From positions 434,001-498,000 of the forward strand of contig NZ_CANMAU010000001.1 in NCBI RefSeq assembly GCF_947495925.1: a DNA stretch of 64,000 bases, given 5' to 3'. A model generated the notes under the pieces. It was not told the DNA's origin, ran no database searches, and saw only the letters and a program-made list of their open reading frames with translations. A program made the translations under genes and the position numbers. This stretch comes from an uncultured Algibacter sp. (GTDB lineage: Bacteria > Bacteroidota > Bacteroidia > Flavobacteriales > Flavobacteriaceae). Below are positions 8,040 to 17,897 of the stretch, one piece after another; the stretch's first letter is position 1; every line of letters starts with the position of its first letter.

Positions 8040-9479
8040 TTAATAATCAATACTTATTTCGTCCAACTCATAAACGCCATCAAAAGAAGATTGACCACTA
8101 CCTGTATATTTAAATGCAATATAAATCGTTCCTGTTTCGCACGATAAATCAATAATTCCTGAATTAAACCATTCGGCAAAAGAATCTGTGTCTTTTACAA
8201 CATAAGCCGAAGATATTACACCCCAGGTTGCCGATCTAACGGTTTCTTCGTTGCCATCCCAATCAAGAGAGAACAAAACTTCCATAAAACTACTGTCTGC
8301 TAAACTATTGGAAGTTTTAAAACGAAGTGTCTCTCCATCTTGAGTATCCAAATTTATGGGTGGTGTAATAAGCCATCCTATGTTACTTATATCTCCGGAG
8401 CTCGACGATTGAAATCTAGCCGACCTACCCAAAGAAGCATTTGAGGAGGAGGAAGAATACCCTTCCCATGCTTCAGAACCAGTTTCAATAAAATTAGTCC
8501 AACCATCAATAGCGATGGGCTTGTTGTTTTTTTGAGGCTCAAAATCTTCAAATAGTAAATTGTTAGCCCCAGTAACAGCAGCAATACCGCAATTAAATTC
8601 CACTGGGTCACAACGCTCACTATCTTCAAAAACAACATTGGTAGAACTATTAATAACTAATACATTAAAATTATCACGAAAGTCTCTGCTAAATACGCCA
8701 GTTATGCTTCCTTTATTTTGCGGCACAACTAAGGATTTAAAGTCGGAAAAAGTACTGGTTTGCATAATCATAGAAATACCCGAATCACAACTTTCCAATA
8801 ACCTAAGACCATCAAACTCATCAAAAGATTCACTGGCAAAAGTCGCCCCCAATTCAAATCTATTCAGTTGCATATTTTGAAGCTGAATTAATGTATTTTC
8901 ATCAAGAGGTGTTAAATCTTGTAAAGCCACAATTTTTGGTATGATCTCAACAACTTCATTACTTCTAATAACAATATCTTTATACTCCGACTCCTGAATT
9001 TGCTCTACTTGGACTCCATTGCCCTTTCCAATAGTAATCACTCCACTAGCTTCACCAATAGTAAGCCCATTTATTTTAACATAAACTTTTTGACCAAACT
9101 GATAAGTATCAGAAAGGTTACTGGCATTAATATCTATTTTAAACCCCAGCCTTGGATCGTTATCAGGATTACTATCATCTGTTTTATTCTGAATGATTAA
9201 TTCTTCAAAAAAATTCCCAAACTTATCTGTTGATACTACGTAAGCTTCAATATATAAACTTGGTGCGTCATCAATAATTACGGTTGTATTCCCGTCAATT
9301 AAAGCCTGATCGTAAAGGGATTTTATAGCTTTAAAAGTTGTTATACTTTCCGGAGGAATTTCAAGTTCTTTAAAGGTTATATCTGGCACCTCATAATCAT
9401 CATTCTTAACACATGACGTCGCCAAAAGGATAATAATTATAAAATTAACCCATACTTTTATTTTATATGTTTTTCGCAT
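8040..9479 (-). CDS. DUF5689 domain lipoprotein
   Basis: A 479-residue exported lipoprotein. The signal ends in the lipobox LATSC with Cys23, followed by acidic residues as in surface-exposed Bacteroidota lipoproteins. Residues about 40-290 resemble DUF5689: repeated IEAYVVSTDKFGNFFEELIIQ-type strands, an OB-like fold in my reading. The C-terminal part (about 310-479: LLFEDFEP, SEAWEGYSS, GWLITPPINLD, VYELDEISIDY) is a jelly-roll module of the choice-of-anchor/cleaved-adhesin type often seen in secreted carbohydrate- or protein-binding proteins. It sits 48 bases downstream of the TonB receptor on the same strand, so the pair probably works as receptor plus surface lipoprotein. The ligand is unknown. 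Confidence 0.75.
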   Translation of the reverse strand: MRKTYKIKVWVNFIIIILLATSCVKNDDYEVPDITFKELEIPPESITTFKAIKSLYDQALIDGNTTVIIDDAPSLYIEAYVVSTDKFGNFFEELIIQNKTDDSNPDNDPRLGFKIDINASNLSDTYQFGQKVYVKINGLTIGEASGVITIGKGNGVQVEQIQESEYKDIVIRSNEVVEIIPKIVALQDLTPLDENTLIQLQNMQLNRFELGATFASESFDEFDGLRLLESCDSGISMIMQTSTFSDFKSLVVPQNKGSITGVFSRDFRDNFNVLVINSSTNVVFEDSERCDPVEFNCGIAAVTGANNLLFEDFEPQKNNKPIAIDGWTNFIETGSEAWEGYSSSSSNASLGRSARFQSSSSGDISNIGWLITPPINLDTQDGETLRFKTSNSLADSSFMEVLFSLDWDGNEETVRSATWGVISSAYVVKDTDSFAEWFNSGIIDLSCETGTIYIAFKYTGSGQSSFDGVYELDEISIDY

Positions 9480-9527
9480 ATTGACTCCATTTTTATTTGA
9501 CTAGCCCTTTAACTAGATAACTATATA

Positions 9528-12341
9528 TTAAAAACTTAAATTTAAATTAAGGAAATAGGTTGTTCCTCTACCATACCAATACTTAGAACCAAACACTGGA
9601 GTTTCCAGAGCTTGATCATCCCTTAATTCCCTATAATTTGCATTTCTTCTTTGCTCAAAACCACCTGTTTTGTAAACTTCATCTAACAAATTATTAACGC
9701 TTGCGAACAACCCTAGATAATATTTGCCCAGTTTCCATGATTTTCCTCCTATTAAGTTGATTGCTATATAATTATCAAACTGTTCTTGTCTCAACAATTC
9801 TTTCGCCAATTCTTCATCATAATCTGGAAAAGGGTTCCCATCGAAATCCAAATTGAAATTAGATGTTCTGGTTAAAGGGTTTATGCTTAAATAAGTACGG
9901 GAAAAAAAGTTGGCGGTAGCACCAAACCACCAAAAGTCTGGGTCATGATATTCAAAACCAAAAGAATAGGCATTTTGAGGACCATTGCCCAATCTATAAT
10001 TTTTCAGGTTAGAAGTGCCAAAATCCTTAAACCCGTCAACAAATCCAGCTTCTTTTGAGGCTTCATTCGGTTCTGTTGTTAAAAATAAATTAGGATTATT
10101 ATCATAAGTAAATTGCCCCATAGCAACAACTCCCTTTAATTTGATTGTTGACGTTACCTGTGCTTCCACACCCAACTCTACCCCAAAAAACTTTTTATCA
10201 ATACCTTGCAAAATCTCCTGAACAAAAATGGAGTTATCTCCGCCAACACCATCAGCAAAATAAAAAGCAATTTGATTTGCATCGGCAATTTGAGTAAAAT
10301 ACCCTGTTAATTTTGCTTTTACTATTGATGATCTTAACAAATAAGTCGCATCAAAAGACAAAATGTTTTCTTCAGAAATATTAGGAACTACATTATGGTT
10401 TTCTCTGGAATTAGAATATATATTTTGAATAAATGGCGCTCTAGAAATAAAACCTGCATTCCCATTAAAAACATGCTTACCTGATAATTTATAAGTTATC
10501 CCGCCTTTTAAACCAAAACCTGTAAAGGATAATTTCTCTCCAATACCCAAAGAATTATCAGGAAAACCACCATTTTTAAAGATCCCTTCTCTTTGATAGT
10601 TAGTATTAGTAACACTTCCTGCTAAGAAGAAATCAATAGTATTATAAGAAAATTGGCCTTGAGCAAATGCCTTAAGCGACGTCGACATTATATAGTAATG
10701 GTACTTAAATTTATCACCTACTCTAACAACTCTATTTGGATTTAGGAGATCATTCTGAGCATCATCAATGGAATTAGTAAAAGGATCAATATCTAAGTAA
10801 GTAGAAGCTCCTAGTAAATCTTCAACCTGAGCAAAGTTTTCAGATTTTAAAGAGCTATAGTTAATACCTACATTTAAAAGCACGTTATCATTTATAGCGT
10901 AATTCAATATAGAATTTATTGTTAGTTGGGTATCATCTACTCGATCATCATAAAGTGCATATATAGCATTTCCTCCATTTTTCGAATTATCAATATTGGC
11001 TTGGTACATGGCATTCCAATTAATTTGTCCATCCCTTTGAAATTCTTTCAAAGCTAAATATGCTAGACCCGGATTATCTGGAAAATTTCGCTCAAAATAA
11101 CTAGGGAGTTTTTGATAATAAGTTGGACTTGGGTTTGAGCCACCACCTTGTGGGATGTTATCAATTAAATCTGTACCATTGTAATCCAAACGGCTGTTGC
11201 TAAGTTTTCCAAACTGATAACCAACGTTAGTGTTCAGATCTGTTTTTTTACTTATAGACCAATAATGATTCAACATGAATAGAGGCTCAATAACAGTCTT
11301 AATTCTTGAATTCCTCTTATTCCCTTCTTGCCAGCCCCAATAAGAATTATATTTAATATCTTTTAAATCATAAACCTCTTGGGTATTGGGAGATGATTTC
11401 CCTCGTCTATTTGGTGTATATATCCCGGTAAAGTTTAAACTGTGGTCATCACTTAACTTCTTTTCTAAGGCAACATATAGTGAATTGGAACTATATAATG
11501 TAGCATGTTGATAGCCTTCGTCTCCCCAACGTCTTCCAATTGAAACTGTATACGCCCAATTATTTTTTAACAATCCAGAACCATATGTAGCCATGATTCG
11601 ATTAGAATAGCTTCTATTTGATGATGAGTATGTGACTCTGCCACCAGGCCTAGATTGCGATGCCCTAACATTTATATTTGTGGTGCCAAGTACTCTTCCA
11701 AAACTGTAGCTAGAAGGAGACCATCCAGAAGCTAATTCTTGATTTCTTAATACATCATTTATTCCTCCCCAATTACTCCATTGGGGACGACCATTAAAAG
11801 CTTTATTCATTTCAATACCATTAATCAGAATAGCTCCATTATTAGAATCAAGACCTCGGGCCCTAAAAAAAGATGCACTAAACTCAAAAGCAACTGTTCT
11901 TTGAAATACATCTAAAGAAGAAGCTAATAACCCTGAAATATTATCAGCACCGCTAGTATCAGCATTAAGCTCATCATCAGATAAGGTTATTAAGAATAAA
12001 TCGTCAGTATTTGAAGCATCTTTTTCTAAGGTCATATCAGTGATGTTGACCGTATTCCCTTGGTTTACGGTAACAGGAAACCGTTTTGAAAGATATCCCA
12101 ATTTTGAAATTAGTAAAACTTGCTCACCTAAAGGTACATCAGCATTAAATTCAAATTCACCTAAAACGTTGGTAAAAACGATAATCTCCGTACCTTCTAT
12201 AGTGACTTTCACACGTTCAATTGACTCAAAAGTATCGGCATCAATAACACTTCCTTTCAGGAGTGTTTGCTGTCCATAAAAGGATATAGAAGAGAAGCAA
12301 CAGAAAACAAAAAACAACATGTTCTTCATCTTAAATATCAT
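9528..12341 (-). CDS. TonB-dependent receptor with carboxypeptidase-regulatory-like N-terminus
   Basis: A 937-residue outer-membrane receptor. Residues 1-24 are a signal peptide (ATG at 12341; an ATG four codons later would also work). Residues 25-110 form the carboxypeptidase-D regulatory-like beta domain (LLKGSVIDADTFESIERV). The plug follows (about 125-230, with FFRARGLDSNNGAILINGIEM), then a 22-strand-type barrel ending NLNLSF with the terminal Phe needed for BAM insertion. It takes up ligands through energised TonB-ExbBD. The DUF5689 lipoprotein is its downstream partner and an exported EEP enzyme is divergently transcribed 114 bases away. The ligand cannot be read from the sequence; nucleic acid or phosphate-ester products are a guess from context. 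Confidence 0.88.
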   Translation of the reverse strand: MIFKMKNMLFFVFCCFSSISFYGQQTLLKGSVIDADTFESIERVKVTIEGTEIIVFTNVLGEFEFNADVPLGEQVLLISKLGYLSKRFPVTVNQGNTVNITDMTLEKDASNTDDLFLITLSDDELNADTSGADNISGLLASSLDVFQRTVAFEFSASFFRARGLDSNNGAILINGIEMNKAFNGRPQWSNWGGINDVLRNQELASGWSPSSYSFGRVLGTTNINVRASQSRPGGRVTYSSSNRSYSNRIMATYGSGLLKNNWAYTVSIGRRWGDEGYQHATLYSSNSLYVALEKKLSDDHSLNFTGIYTPNRRGKSSPNTQEVYDLKDIKYNSYWGWQEGNKRNSRIKTVIEPLFMLNHYWSISKKTDLNTNVGYQFGKLSNSRLDYNGTDLIDNIPQGGGSNPSPTYYQKLPSYFERNFPDNPGLAYLALKEFQRDGQINWNAMYQANIDNSKNGGNAIYALYDDRVDDTQLTINSILNYAINDNVLLNVGINYSSLKSENFAQVEDLLGASTYLDIDPFTNSIDDAQNDLLNPNRVVRVGDKFKYHYYIMSTSLKAFAQGQFSYNTIDFFLAGSVTNTNYQREGIFKNGGFPDNSLGIGEKLSFTGFGLKGGITYKLSGKHVFNGNAGFISRAPFIQNIYSNSRENHNVVPNISEENILSFDATYLLRSSIVKAKLTGYFTQIADANQIAFYFADGVGGDNSIFVQEILQGIDKKFFGVELGVEAQVTSTIKLKGVVAMGQFTYDNNPNLFLTTEPNEASKEAGFVDGFKDFGTSNLKNYRLGNGPQNAYSFGFEYHDPDFWWFGATANFFSRTYLSINPLTRTSNFNLDFDGNPFPDYDEELAKELLRQEQFDNYIAINLIGGKSWKLGKYYLGLFASVNNLLDEVYKTGGFEQRRNANYRELRDDQALETPVFGSKYWYGRGTTYFLNLNLSF

Positions 12342-12455
12342 TTATTTTGTTTTAAAAACTTACTTTAAAGTAGTAAAATACATAATTTATACAAAAAATA
12401 CTTACATTAGAAATATATTTTGTAATAAATATTATACGTTTTAAAGATTAATAGT

Positions 12456-13511
12456 ATGTATTACCAAAAACTATCCTTTTTTATATTTTTTTTTGGATTA
12501 GTCTTCTCACTAGATGCACAAGACAAAAAATTTAAAATTCACACTCTGGCATTCTATAACCTGGAAAACCTATTTGATACAATTAATGACCCTATTAAAC
12601 TGGATGAATATAGTCCTATAATGGAGTTGAAATCGAGTAAAACCGAAGCCTACAAACAGAAAATTAAAAACATGACTAAGGTTATTGCGAATATCGGCTA
12701 TACTGATACGCAAAATACTCCAAGTATTCTGGGAGTCTGTGAAGTTGAAAACAAAATGGTTTTAGAAGATTTAGTTAATGATTCGTTACTGGTAGCTAAA
12801 GATTATGGCATTATCCATTATGAATCTTCAGACTCTCGCGGTATTGATGTGGCTTTGCTTTATCAAAAAAAGACATTTACTCCATTAAAAACAAGCGCAC
12901 ACGAATTAAAAATTTATGATGATCAAGACCAAAAGCGCATTTATACTAGAGATCAACTTTTGGTAAGCGGAAAACTTGAAGGTGAGCTAATGCATATCAT
13001 TGTTAATCATTGGCCATCAAGAAGAGGAGGTGAAGCCCGAAGCAGACCTAAACGTGTTGCAGCAGCAAAGTTGAACAAATTCTTAGTAGATTCTTTACAA
13101 GCCATTGATCCCTATGCTAAAATTTTTATCATGGGTGATTTAAATGATAATCCAAATAACGCTAGTGTAAAACATATACTAAAGTCAAAAACAGATAGCA
13201 ATAGAGTACCTTTAAAGGCGCTTTATAATCCATTTTCAGATTTTTATAAGAACGGTTTAGGTACAACTGCTTATAGAGATAATTGGAGTTTATTTGATCA
13301 AATTATAGTTACAGCGCCTTTACTTAAAAAAGACTACAGCTCATATAGATTCTATAAGGCAGGGATTTATAACAAGCACTACCTTGTACATCAAAAAGGC
13401 AGGTACAAAGGTTATCCTTATAGGAGTTGGTCAAGCGGATCGTTTACAAACGGGTACAGCGACCATTTTCCTGTATACATTTATCTTATTAAAGAAGTCT
13501 ATAAAGAGTAA
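12456..13511 (+). CDS. Secreted endonuclease/exonuclease/phosphatase family protein
   Basis: A 351-residue EEP-fold protein with a signal peptide (residues 1-21, hydrophobic FFIFFFGLVFSLDAQ). Motifs match its paralogue at 6633: FYNLENLFDT, Glu in GVCEVEN, SRGIDVALLYQ, the His of NHWPSRRGG, Asp/Asn of MGDLNDNP, and Asp-His in GYSDHFPVY near the C-terminus. It should hydrolyse phosphodiester or phosphomonoester bonds in the periplasm or outside the cell using divalent metal. It is divergent from the TonB receptor operon, so both may be controlled from the 114-base region between them. The stop is separated by a single base from the stop of the convergent membrane-protein gene. Confidence 0.86.
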   Translation: MYYQKLSFFIFFFGLVFSLDAQDKKFKIHTLAFYNLENLFDTINDPIKLDEYSPIMELKSSKTEAYKQKIKNMTKVIANIGYTDTQNTPSILGVCEVENKMVLEDLVNDSLLVAKDYGIIHYESSDSRGIDVALLYQKKTFTPLKTSAHELKIYDDQDQKRIYTRDQLLVSGKLEGELMHIIVNHWPSRRGGEARSRPKRVAAAKLNKFLVDSLQAIDPYAKIFIMGDLNDNPNNASVKHILKSKTDSNRVPLKALYNPFSDFYKNGLGTTAYRDNWSLFDQIIVTAPLLKKDYSSYRFYKAGIYNKHYLVHQKGRYKGYPYRSWSSGSFTNGYSDHFPVYIYLIKEVYKE

Positions 13512-13512
13512 T

Positions 13513-13953
13513 TTAGCCTACCCAAGAGCTCCAAGGAATTCTAGATAAAAACAACACCAGTGCTATGGTATAGAAAACAGCAATTGTCTTCAATTTAGCA
13601 TGCGATGTTAATTTCTTTTTATGTTTTGAATAACCAATTGTAATTAAAGCAACCGCAATAATATTTACAAAAGGGTGTTCAACCAAATACAACCTATTCA
13701 CAGCGTCTTTCATAACACCTCCCATACCTAACTCGCTAAACATTTGTAAACGTGGAGACACAAAATATAGCACTAACCCAATTAACAATTGTATGTGAGA
13801 TACGATTAAAGCAAACAGCGACCGTCTAAAATCATTAGCTTCATATTCTTTATCACCAAAAGTTTTAACTAAAGCATTCACGGTTGCAATAAGTAAAACT
13901 AATAGTACTAAATATGCCCAATAGGAATGAACTGTTTTTACAATGTCGTACAT
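13513..13953 (-). CDS. Small four-helix membrane protein, unknown function
   Basis: 146 residues with four predicted membrane helices: about 10-27 (YWAYLVLLVLLIATVNAL), 46-62 (VSHIQLLIGLVLYFV), 92-107 (VNIIAVALITIGYS) and 121-137 (IAVFYTIALVLFLS). Histidines sit at or near the helix ends (His9, in SHIQLL, in EHPFVN), which recalls small haem-binding membrane proteins, but that is speculation. I start at the ATG at 13953. A TTG 30 bases earlier also opens the frame but overlaps the promoter box at 13981-13988. Homologues I recall in flavobacteria carry only hypothetical names. Confidence 0.7.
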   Translation of the reverse strand: MYDIVKTVHSYWAYLVLLVLLIATVNALVKTFGDKEYEANDFRRSLFALIVSHIQLLIGLVLYFVSPRLQMFSELGMGGVMKDAVNRLYLVEHPFVNIIAVALITIGYSKHKKKLTSHAKLKTIAVFYTIALVLFLSRIPWSSWVG

Positions 13954-13980
13954 GATTATTTTATTTAAAAAATTAAAAAA

Positions 13981-13988
13981 CAAATGTA
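13981..13988 (-). promoter_or_regulatory. -7 promoter box of the four-helix membrane protein gene
   Basis: The minus strand reads TACATTTG, matching TAnnTTTG, 27 bases before the ATG at 13953. Its position rules out the upstream TTG at 13983 as the translation start. Confidence 0.5.
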
Positions 13989-14002
13989 GTAATTAATAAC
14001 AT

Positions 14003-14031
14003 AAAAAAACCGCTTCAATTTGAAGCGGTTT
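14003..14031 (-). terminator. Intrinsic terminator downstream of pgi
   Basis: Arms 14007-14017 and 14021-14031 (AAACCGCTTCA/TGAAGCGGTTT) form an 11-base-pair stem with a three-base loop. On the minus strand it is followed by a run of seven Ts (14003-14009 complement, partly in the stem). It lies 28 bases past the pgi stop. Confidence 0.85.
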
Positions 14032-14058
14032 CTATAAATTTCAGAGTATCGACTAAAT

Positions 14059-15678
14059 CTAAGACTTGCTCTTATAATAATTTAACAGATTGGCTGTTGA
14101 AGAATCATGATCCCTAACTGGATCATCACCAAACTCTTGTAATATTTTGCTAGCCAATTGTTTACCTAACTCCACGCCAAACTGGTCATAACTAAATATA
14201 TTCCATATAATACCTTGTACAAATATTTTATGCTCGTACATAGCAATAAGTTTCCCTAAGCTTTCTGGAGAAAGCTTATCAATAAAAATAGTATTGGTTG
14301 GTTTATTTCCTTTGAAAATTTTATAAGGAATGATAGACTCGTTAGTACCTTCTGCCACTACTGCAGCTTCAGTTTTACCATTTAACAAAGCTTCGGTTTG
14401 AGCTAAGAAATTAGATGTTAACTTATCTTGATGATCTTGATTTCCATGTAAAGACTTAACAAAACCAATAAAATCTGCTGGAATTAATTTTGTTCCTTGA
14501 TGTATTAATTGGAAAAACGCATGCTGTGAATTCGTTCCGGGTTCTCCCCAAATAATAGTACCTGTTTGGTAGTCAATCGGGTTTCCATTTCTATCCACGC
14601 TTTTTCCATTACTCTCCATAATACCCTGCTGTAAATATGTTGCAAACTGATTAAGGTATTGAGAGTAAGGAATGATAGCTTCACTTTCTGCATTAAAGAA
14701 ATTGTTATACCACACACTAATAAGTGCTAAAACAACTGGAATATTAGAGTCGAAATCTTCAGTTTTAAAATGCTCATCCATTTCGTTAGCACCTTTTAAC
14801 AAGCTATCAAAATTATCATAGCCCATAGCTAAACTAATGGTTAAACCAACCGCACTCCAAAGCGAAAAACGACCTCCAACCCAATCCCACATTGGAAAAA
14901 TATTATTAGCATCAATCCCAAAACCTTTTACCTTTTCAATGTTTGTAGACACCGCTACAAAATGTTTTGCTATAGCGTTCTCAGTTGCCGATTCTAAAAA
15001 CCACTTTTTTAATGTATTTGCATTTGAAAGTGTTTCCTGTGTCGTAAAAGTTTTCGAAACAATTACGAATAAAGTTGTTTCGGGATCTAGATTTTTAATA
15101 ACCTCATTAACATGGTCGCCATCTACATTACTTACAAAATGCGTAGTTAAGTTATTTTTATAATATTGTAATGAATCTACAACCATTGCAGGCCCTAAAT
15201 CTGATCCTCCAATACCTATATTTACAACATCGGTAAAAGCTTTTCCTGTAAAACCTTTTCTATCACCGTTTACAACTTCATTGGTAAAGCCTTCTATTTT
15301 CTCTTTTACGGCATAAACCTCTGGCATTACATTAACACCATTCACTTTAAAATTAGCTGATTTAGGTGCTCTTAAAGCACTATGCAAAACCGCTCTCCTT
15401 TCTGTTTGATTTATTATTTCACCTGAAAACTGACTTTGAATGGCTTCCTTCAACTTAACATCATCAGCTAATTCCAGTAAATATTTAAAGGTTTCTTCTG
15501 TTATTCTATTTTTTGAAAAATCTAGGTAAAAATCGTTCCATTTGATAGTGAACTTATTTGCTCTTTCTTGATCCTGAGCAAATAAATCTTTCATTTGAAT
15601 ATCTTTTATAGTTTCAAAATGCGTTTGTAGTTTTCTCCACGCATTCGTGGTAGTCGGGTTAATACTTGGTAGTGCCAT
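14059..15678 (-). CDS. pgi: Glucose-6-phosphate isomerase
   Basis: A 539-residue enzyme interconverting glucose 6-phosphate and fructose 6-phosphate in glycolysis and gluconeogenesis. The family signatures are intact: [13 protein letters not shown], the [10 protein letters not shown] stretch that binds phosphate, [13 protein letters not shown], the catalytic Glu region [12 protein letters not shown], and the C-terminal [13 protein letters not shown]. Length is typical of the long bacterial form. It is the last gene of the DUF3108, tryptophan dioxygenase, M23, pgi run: its ATG follows the M23 stop by two bases, which suggests translational coupling. A strong terminator follows. Confidence 0.96.
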   Translation of the reverse strand: MALPSINPTTTNAWRKLQTHFETIKDIQMKDLFAQDQERANKFTIKWNDFYLDFSKNRITEETFKYLLELADDVKLKEAIQSQFSGEIINQTERRAVLHSALRAPKSANFKVNGVNVMPEVYAVKEKIEGFTNEVVNGDRKGFTGKAFTDVVNIGIGGSDLGPAMVVDSLQYYKNNLTTHFVSNVDGDHVNEVIKNLDPETTLFVIVSKTFTTQETLSNANTLKKWFLESATENAIAKHFVAVSTNIEKVKGFGIDANNIFPMWDWVGGRFSLWSAVGLTISLAMGYDNFDSLLKGANEMDEHFKTEDFDSNIPVVLALISVWYNNFFNAESEAIIPYSQYLNQFATYLQQGIMESNGKSVDRNGNPIDYQTGTIIWGEPGTNSQHAFFQLIHQGTKLIPADFIGFVKSLHGNQDHQDKLTSNFLAQTEALLNGKTEAAVVAEGTNESIIPYKIFKGNKPTNTIFIDKLSPESLGKLIAMYEHKIFVQGIIWNIFSYDQFGVELGKQLASKILQEFGDDPVRDHDSSTANLLNYYKSKS

Positions 15679-15680
15679 GA

Positions 15681-17018
15681 TTAATGGTTAAGTGATATAG
15701 AATTGTTATTTTGTTTTATTATATGTTCTGGTTGATTTTGCTCTTCGAAAACATCTTCTAAAAAATGAATATCGTCAAGCTGTTTTCTAATAGGCTGTAT
15801 AAAGTCAAGGTATTTAACTTTCAATGAATCAGATATAGGTTTGGCCTCAGGTAACTTCTGCTTAAACGGATCAACCTGCCTACCATTTACCCAAAAACGA
15901 TAACATACATGAGGTCCACCCGTGTTCCCAGTCATCCCAACCCATCCAATTACATCACCTTGTTTTACAAACTGTCCTACTTTTACATTACGTTTTCTCA
16001 TGTGTAAGTATTGAGTTTCGTAAGTCGCATTATGTCTTATTTTTACATAATTACCATTTCCGCCACGTCTTTCAGATTTTGTTACGGTTCCATTAGCCGT
16101 AGCCATAATTGGTGTACCTATTGGAGCTGCAAAATCTGTTCCTTTATGGGCTCTTACCCTATAACCGTAAACGGCAATTCGTCTTTTTAAGTTGTATCTC
16201 GAAGAAATTCTACTAAATTTAACTGGCGCTTTTAAAAAGGCTCTACGTAAATTTTTTGCCTCTTCATTAAAATAATCTTTTATCTCCTTAACAGAATCAG
16301 TCATAAACTCAAAAGCATAAAAAGCCTCCTTGTTGTGCTCAAAATAAGCGGCCTTAATATCATGGACTCCAGTATAAATACTATCATCAATGTACTTGTC
16401 TGTGTAAATTACTTTAAAACGATCTCCTTTTTGAAGTCTTCTAAAATCAATAGTCCATGCATAAATTTCGTCGGCAAGCTTATAGGCTAACCTCGGACTT
16501 AGCCCTTGCTCTTCCAGAGTTAAAGAAATACTACTATTTATAACCCCTGTCGCTACTTTTTCGATGTATGTAATAGGCTTTTTACTGGTATAGGCATGTA
16601 TGGAATCTTTAAAATTAATAACAACATATTCCTCTAGGTTAGGCTGATAAATAAAAGACTGAGGTAATTCTAAAGAATCCTTTGAGCATAAAAGGGTATA
16701 AGGTTTTCCCACCTGTAATCGTCTTATATCAAAAGTATCCTTAGCTTTTTCAGCAATATGAAATATTTTAGGATAACCAACATTATTTCTTTCTAAAATC
16801 TCACCAAAACTATCTCCACTTTTAATGGTATCTCTTTTTACAACAAAATCATCTAAATTAAAGCCGAATTCAACAACCTCTTTTACAGGTGCTTCAACCA
16901 CCGCTTCCTCTTCAACAATTTCTTCTTTTGGATCTTCTTTACATGCCCATAGAACTAAGGCAATAAGTACTAGTATTATATATTTGTTCCCCAATCTGCT
17001 GTTTCTTTCTCTGTCCAT
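15681..17018 (-). CDS. M23 (LytM-type) peptidase, lipoprotein
   Basis: A cell-wall metallopeptidase of about 445 residues. The N-terminus is a lipoprotein signal ([16 protein letters not shown]) followed by Glu-rich sequence. A LysM-like or OapA-like region follows ([16 protein letters not shown]), then the M23 domain with zinc ligands in [11 protein letters not shown] (H-x3-D) and YLHMRK. The third motif reads GPHVCYRFW, where most family members have H-x-H, so a Cys replaces a zinc-binding His. It should trim peptidoglycan in the periplasm. I use the ATG at 17018, which overlaps the tryptophan dioxygenase 3' end by 43 bases. A TTG at 16994 would give a tighter lipoprotein signal and a 19-base overlap. 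Confidence 0.85.
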   Translation of the reverse strand: MDRERNSRLGNKYIILVLIALVLWACKEDPKEEIVEEEAVVEAPVKEVVEFGFNLDDFVVKRDTIKSGDSFGEILERNNVGYPKIFHIAEKAKDTFDIRRLQVGKPYTLLCSKDSLELPQSFIYQPNLEEYVVINFKDSIHAYTSKKPITYIEKVATGVINSSISLTLEEQGLSPRLAYKLADEIYAWTIDFRRLQKGDRFKVIYTDKYIDDSIYTGVHDIKAAYFEHNKEAFYAFEFMTDSVKEIKDYFNEEAKNLRRAFLKAPVKFSRISSRYNLKRRIAVYGYRVRAHKGTDFAAPIGTPIMATANGTVTKSERRGGNGNYVKIRHNATYETQYLHMRKRNVKVGQFVKQGDVIGWVGMTGNTGGPHVCYRFWVNGRQVDPFKQKLPEAKPISDSLKVKYLDFIQPIRKQLDDIHFLEDVFEEQNQPEHIIKQNNNSISLNH

Positions 17019-17893
17019 AAATCTGGAAAAAATATTCTTTTTTGATATTTTGGATGCATATATTTCACCCACTCGCTTCCCCCAGTAGCTTCGGCAGTTT
17101 CGCCACCAATATTTAAATAATGATTTGCCGTATTATAATGAGCCATGACCCATTTTATATTGACAGTAAAGTCATAATGTCTCATAGCTTTTATCAAATC
17201 TTTATTAGTTTGAGCATCTTTGGGTAAGCCCTTAAATTTGCTCCATAAATTGTTAGTTTGATAAAATTTGGTAAATCTAATAAATTCTTCCTTATAGCGC
17301 TCTTCAAATGCTGTTAAAGTATAGGTCTTTTTACCTGTTTCGTAGTCTTTCCCTGCGGCTTGCCAATACAAATGCTCAAAAGCATGCTCATAAGACGAAT
17401 TTCTATCAATAGTAGCACGAAATCTTTTATCAATAAGGTTAATTAATTCTGTAGACGCAAACTCAATTTTCCGGTATTGGGCACTTTGAAATCCACTTGC
17501 TGGCACCAATGTTGTTCTAAATTGGTTATATTGATCGATATCCATACCATCCTTCATGATACTAAATGATGATGTGAGTACATCAAAATACCTACTCACA
17601 CGCATAATTTTATCTGTAAAAGTAACAACTGAAATATCATGATTTTTAGCCACTTGCTCAATTTCACTAAGAATCATTTTGAAAAGTAACTCAGATATTT
17701 GATGATACATGATAAAGACTTTCTCATCTGGAAAAACCGTGCGTTGCACTTGCATGTTTAAAAGCGCATCGGTTTGAATATAGTCCCAATAATTAATGGG
17801 TTTGCTATGTAATAAACCTTCTAAATGTGTTTCCACATCTTGGTCTATAGCATCGTATTTGTCTTTTAGCTTTTTGGAAAGTTTAGCACTCAA
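16976..17893 (-). CDS. Tryptophan 2,3-dioxygenase family protein
   Basis: A haem enzyme family member of about 305 residues that opens the tryptophan ring to N-formylkynurenine. The YWDYIQTDALLNMQ and FPDEKVFIMYHQISELLFK segments correspond to the substrate- and haem-binding region of KynA/TDO, including the distal His in YHQ. The FRTTLVPASGFQSAQYRKIE stretch is also conserved. I prefer the TTG at 17893, which follows the DUF3108 stop by four bases and matches homologue length; a TTG at 17911 is also open and would overlap that gene. Its 3' end overlaps the M23 start. No other kynurenine-pathway genes are in the window, but tyrosine-degradation genes are nearby. Confidence 0.85.
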   Translation of the reverse strand: MSAKLSKKLKDKYDAIDQDVETHLEGLLHSKPINYWDYIQTDALLNMQVQRTVFPDEKVFIMYHQISELLFKMILSEIEQVAKNHDISVVTFTDKIMRVSRYFDVLTSSFSIMKDGMDIDQYNQFRTTLVPASGFQSAQYRKIEFASTELINLIDKRFRATIDRNSSYEHAFEHLYWQAAGKDYETGKKTYTLTAFEERYKEEFIRFTKFYQTNNLWSKFKGLPKDAQTNKDLIKAMRHYDFTVNIKWVMAHYNTANHYLNIGGETAEATGGSEWVKYMHPKYQKRIFFPDLWTEKETADWGTNI

Positions 17894-17897
17894 ATTC

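Noticed and set aside
9528-12341. SusC/SusD-type polysaccharide utilisation locus
   Set aside because: The partner lipoprotein is DUF5689, not a SusD fold, and no glycoside hydrolase or sugar regulator is near.
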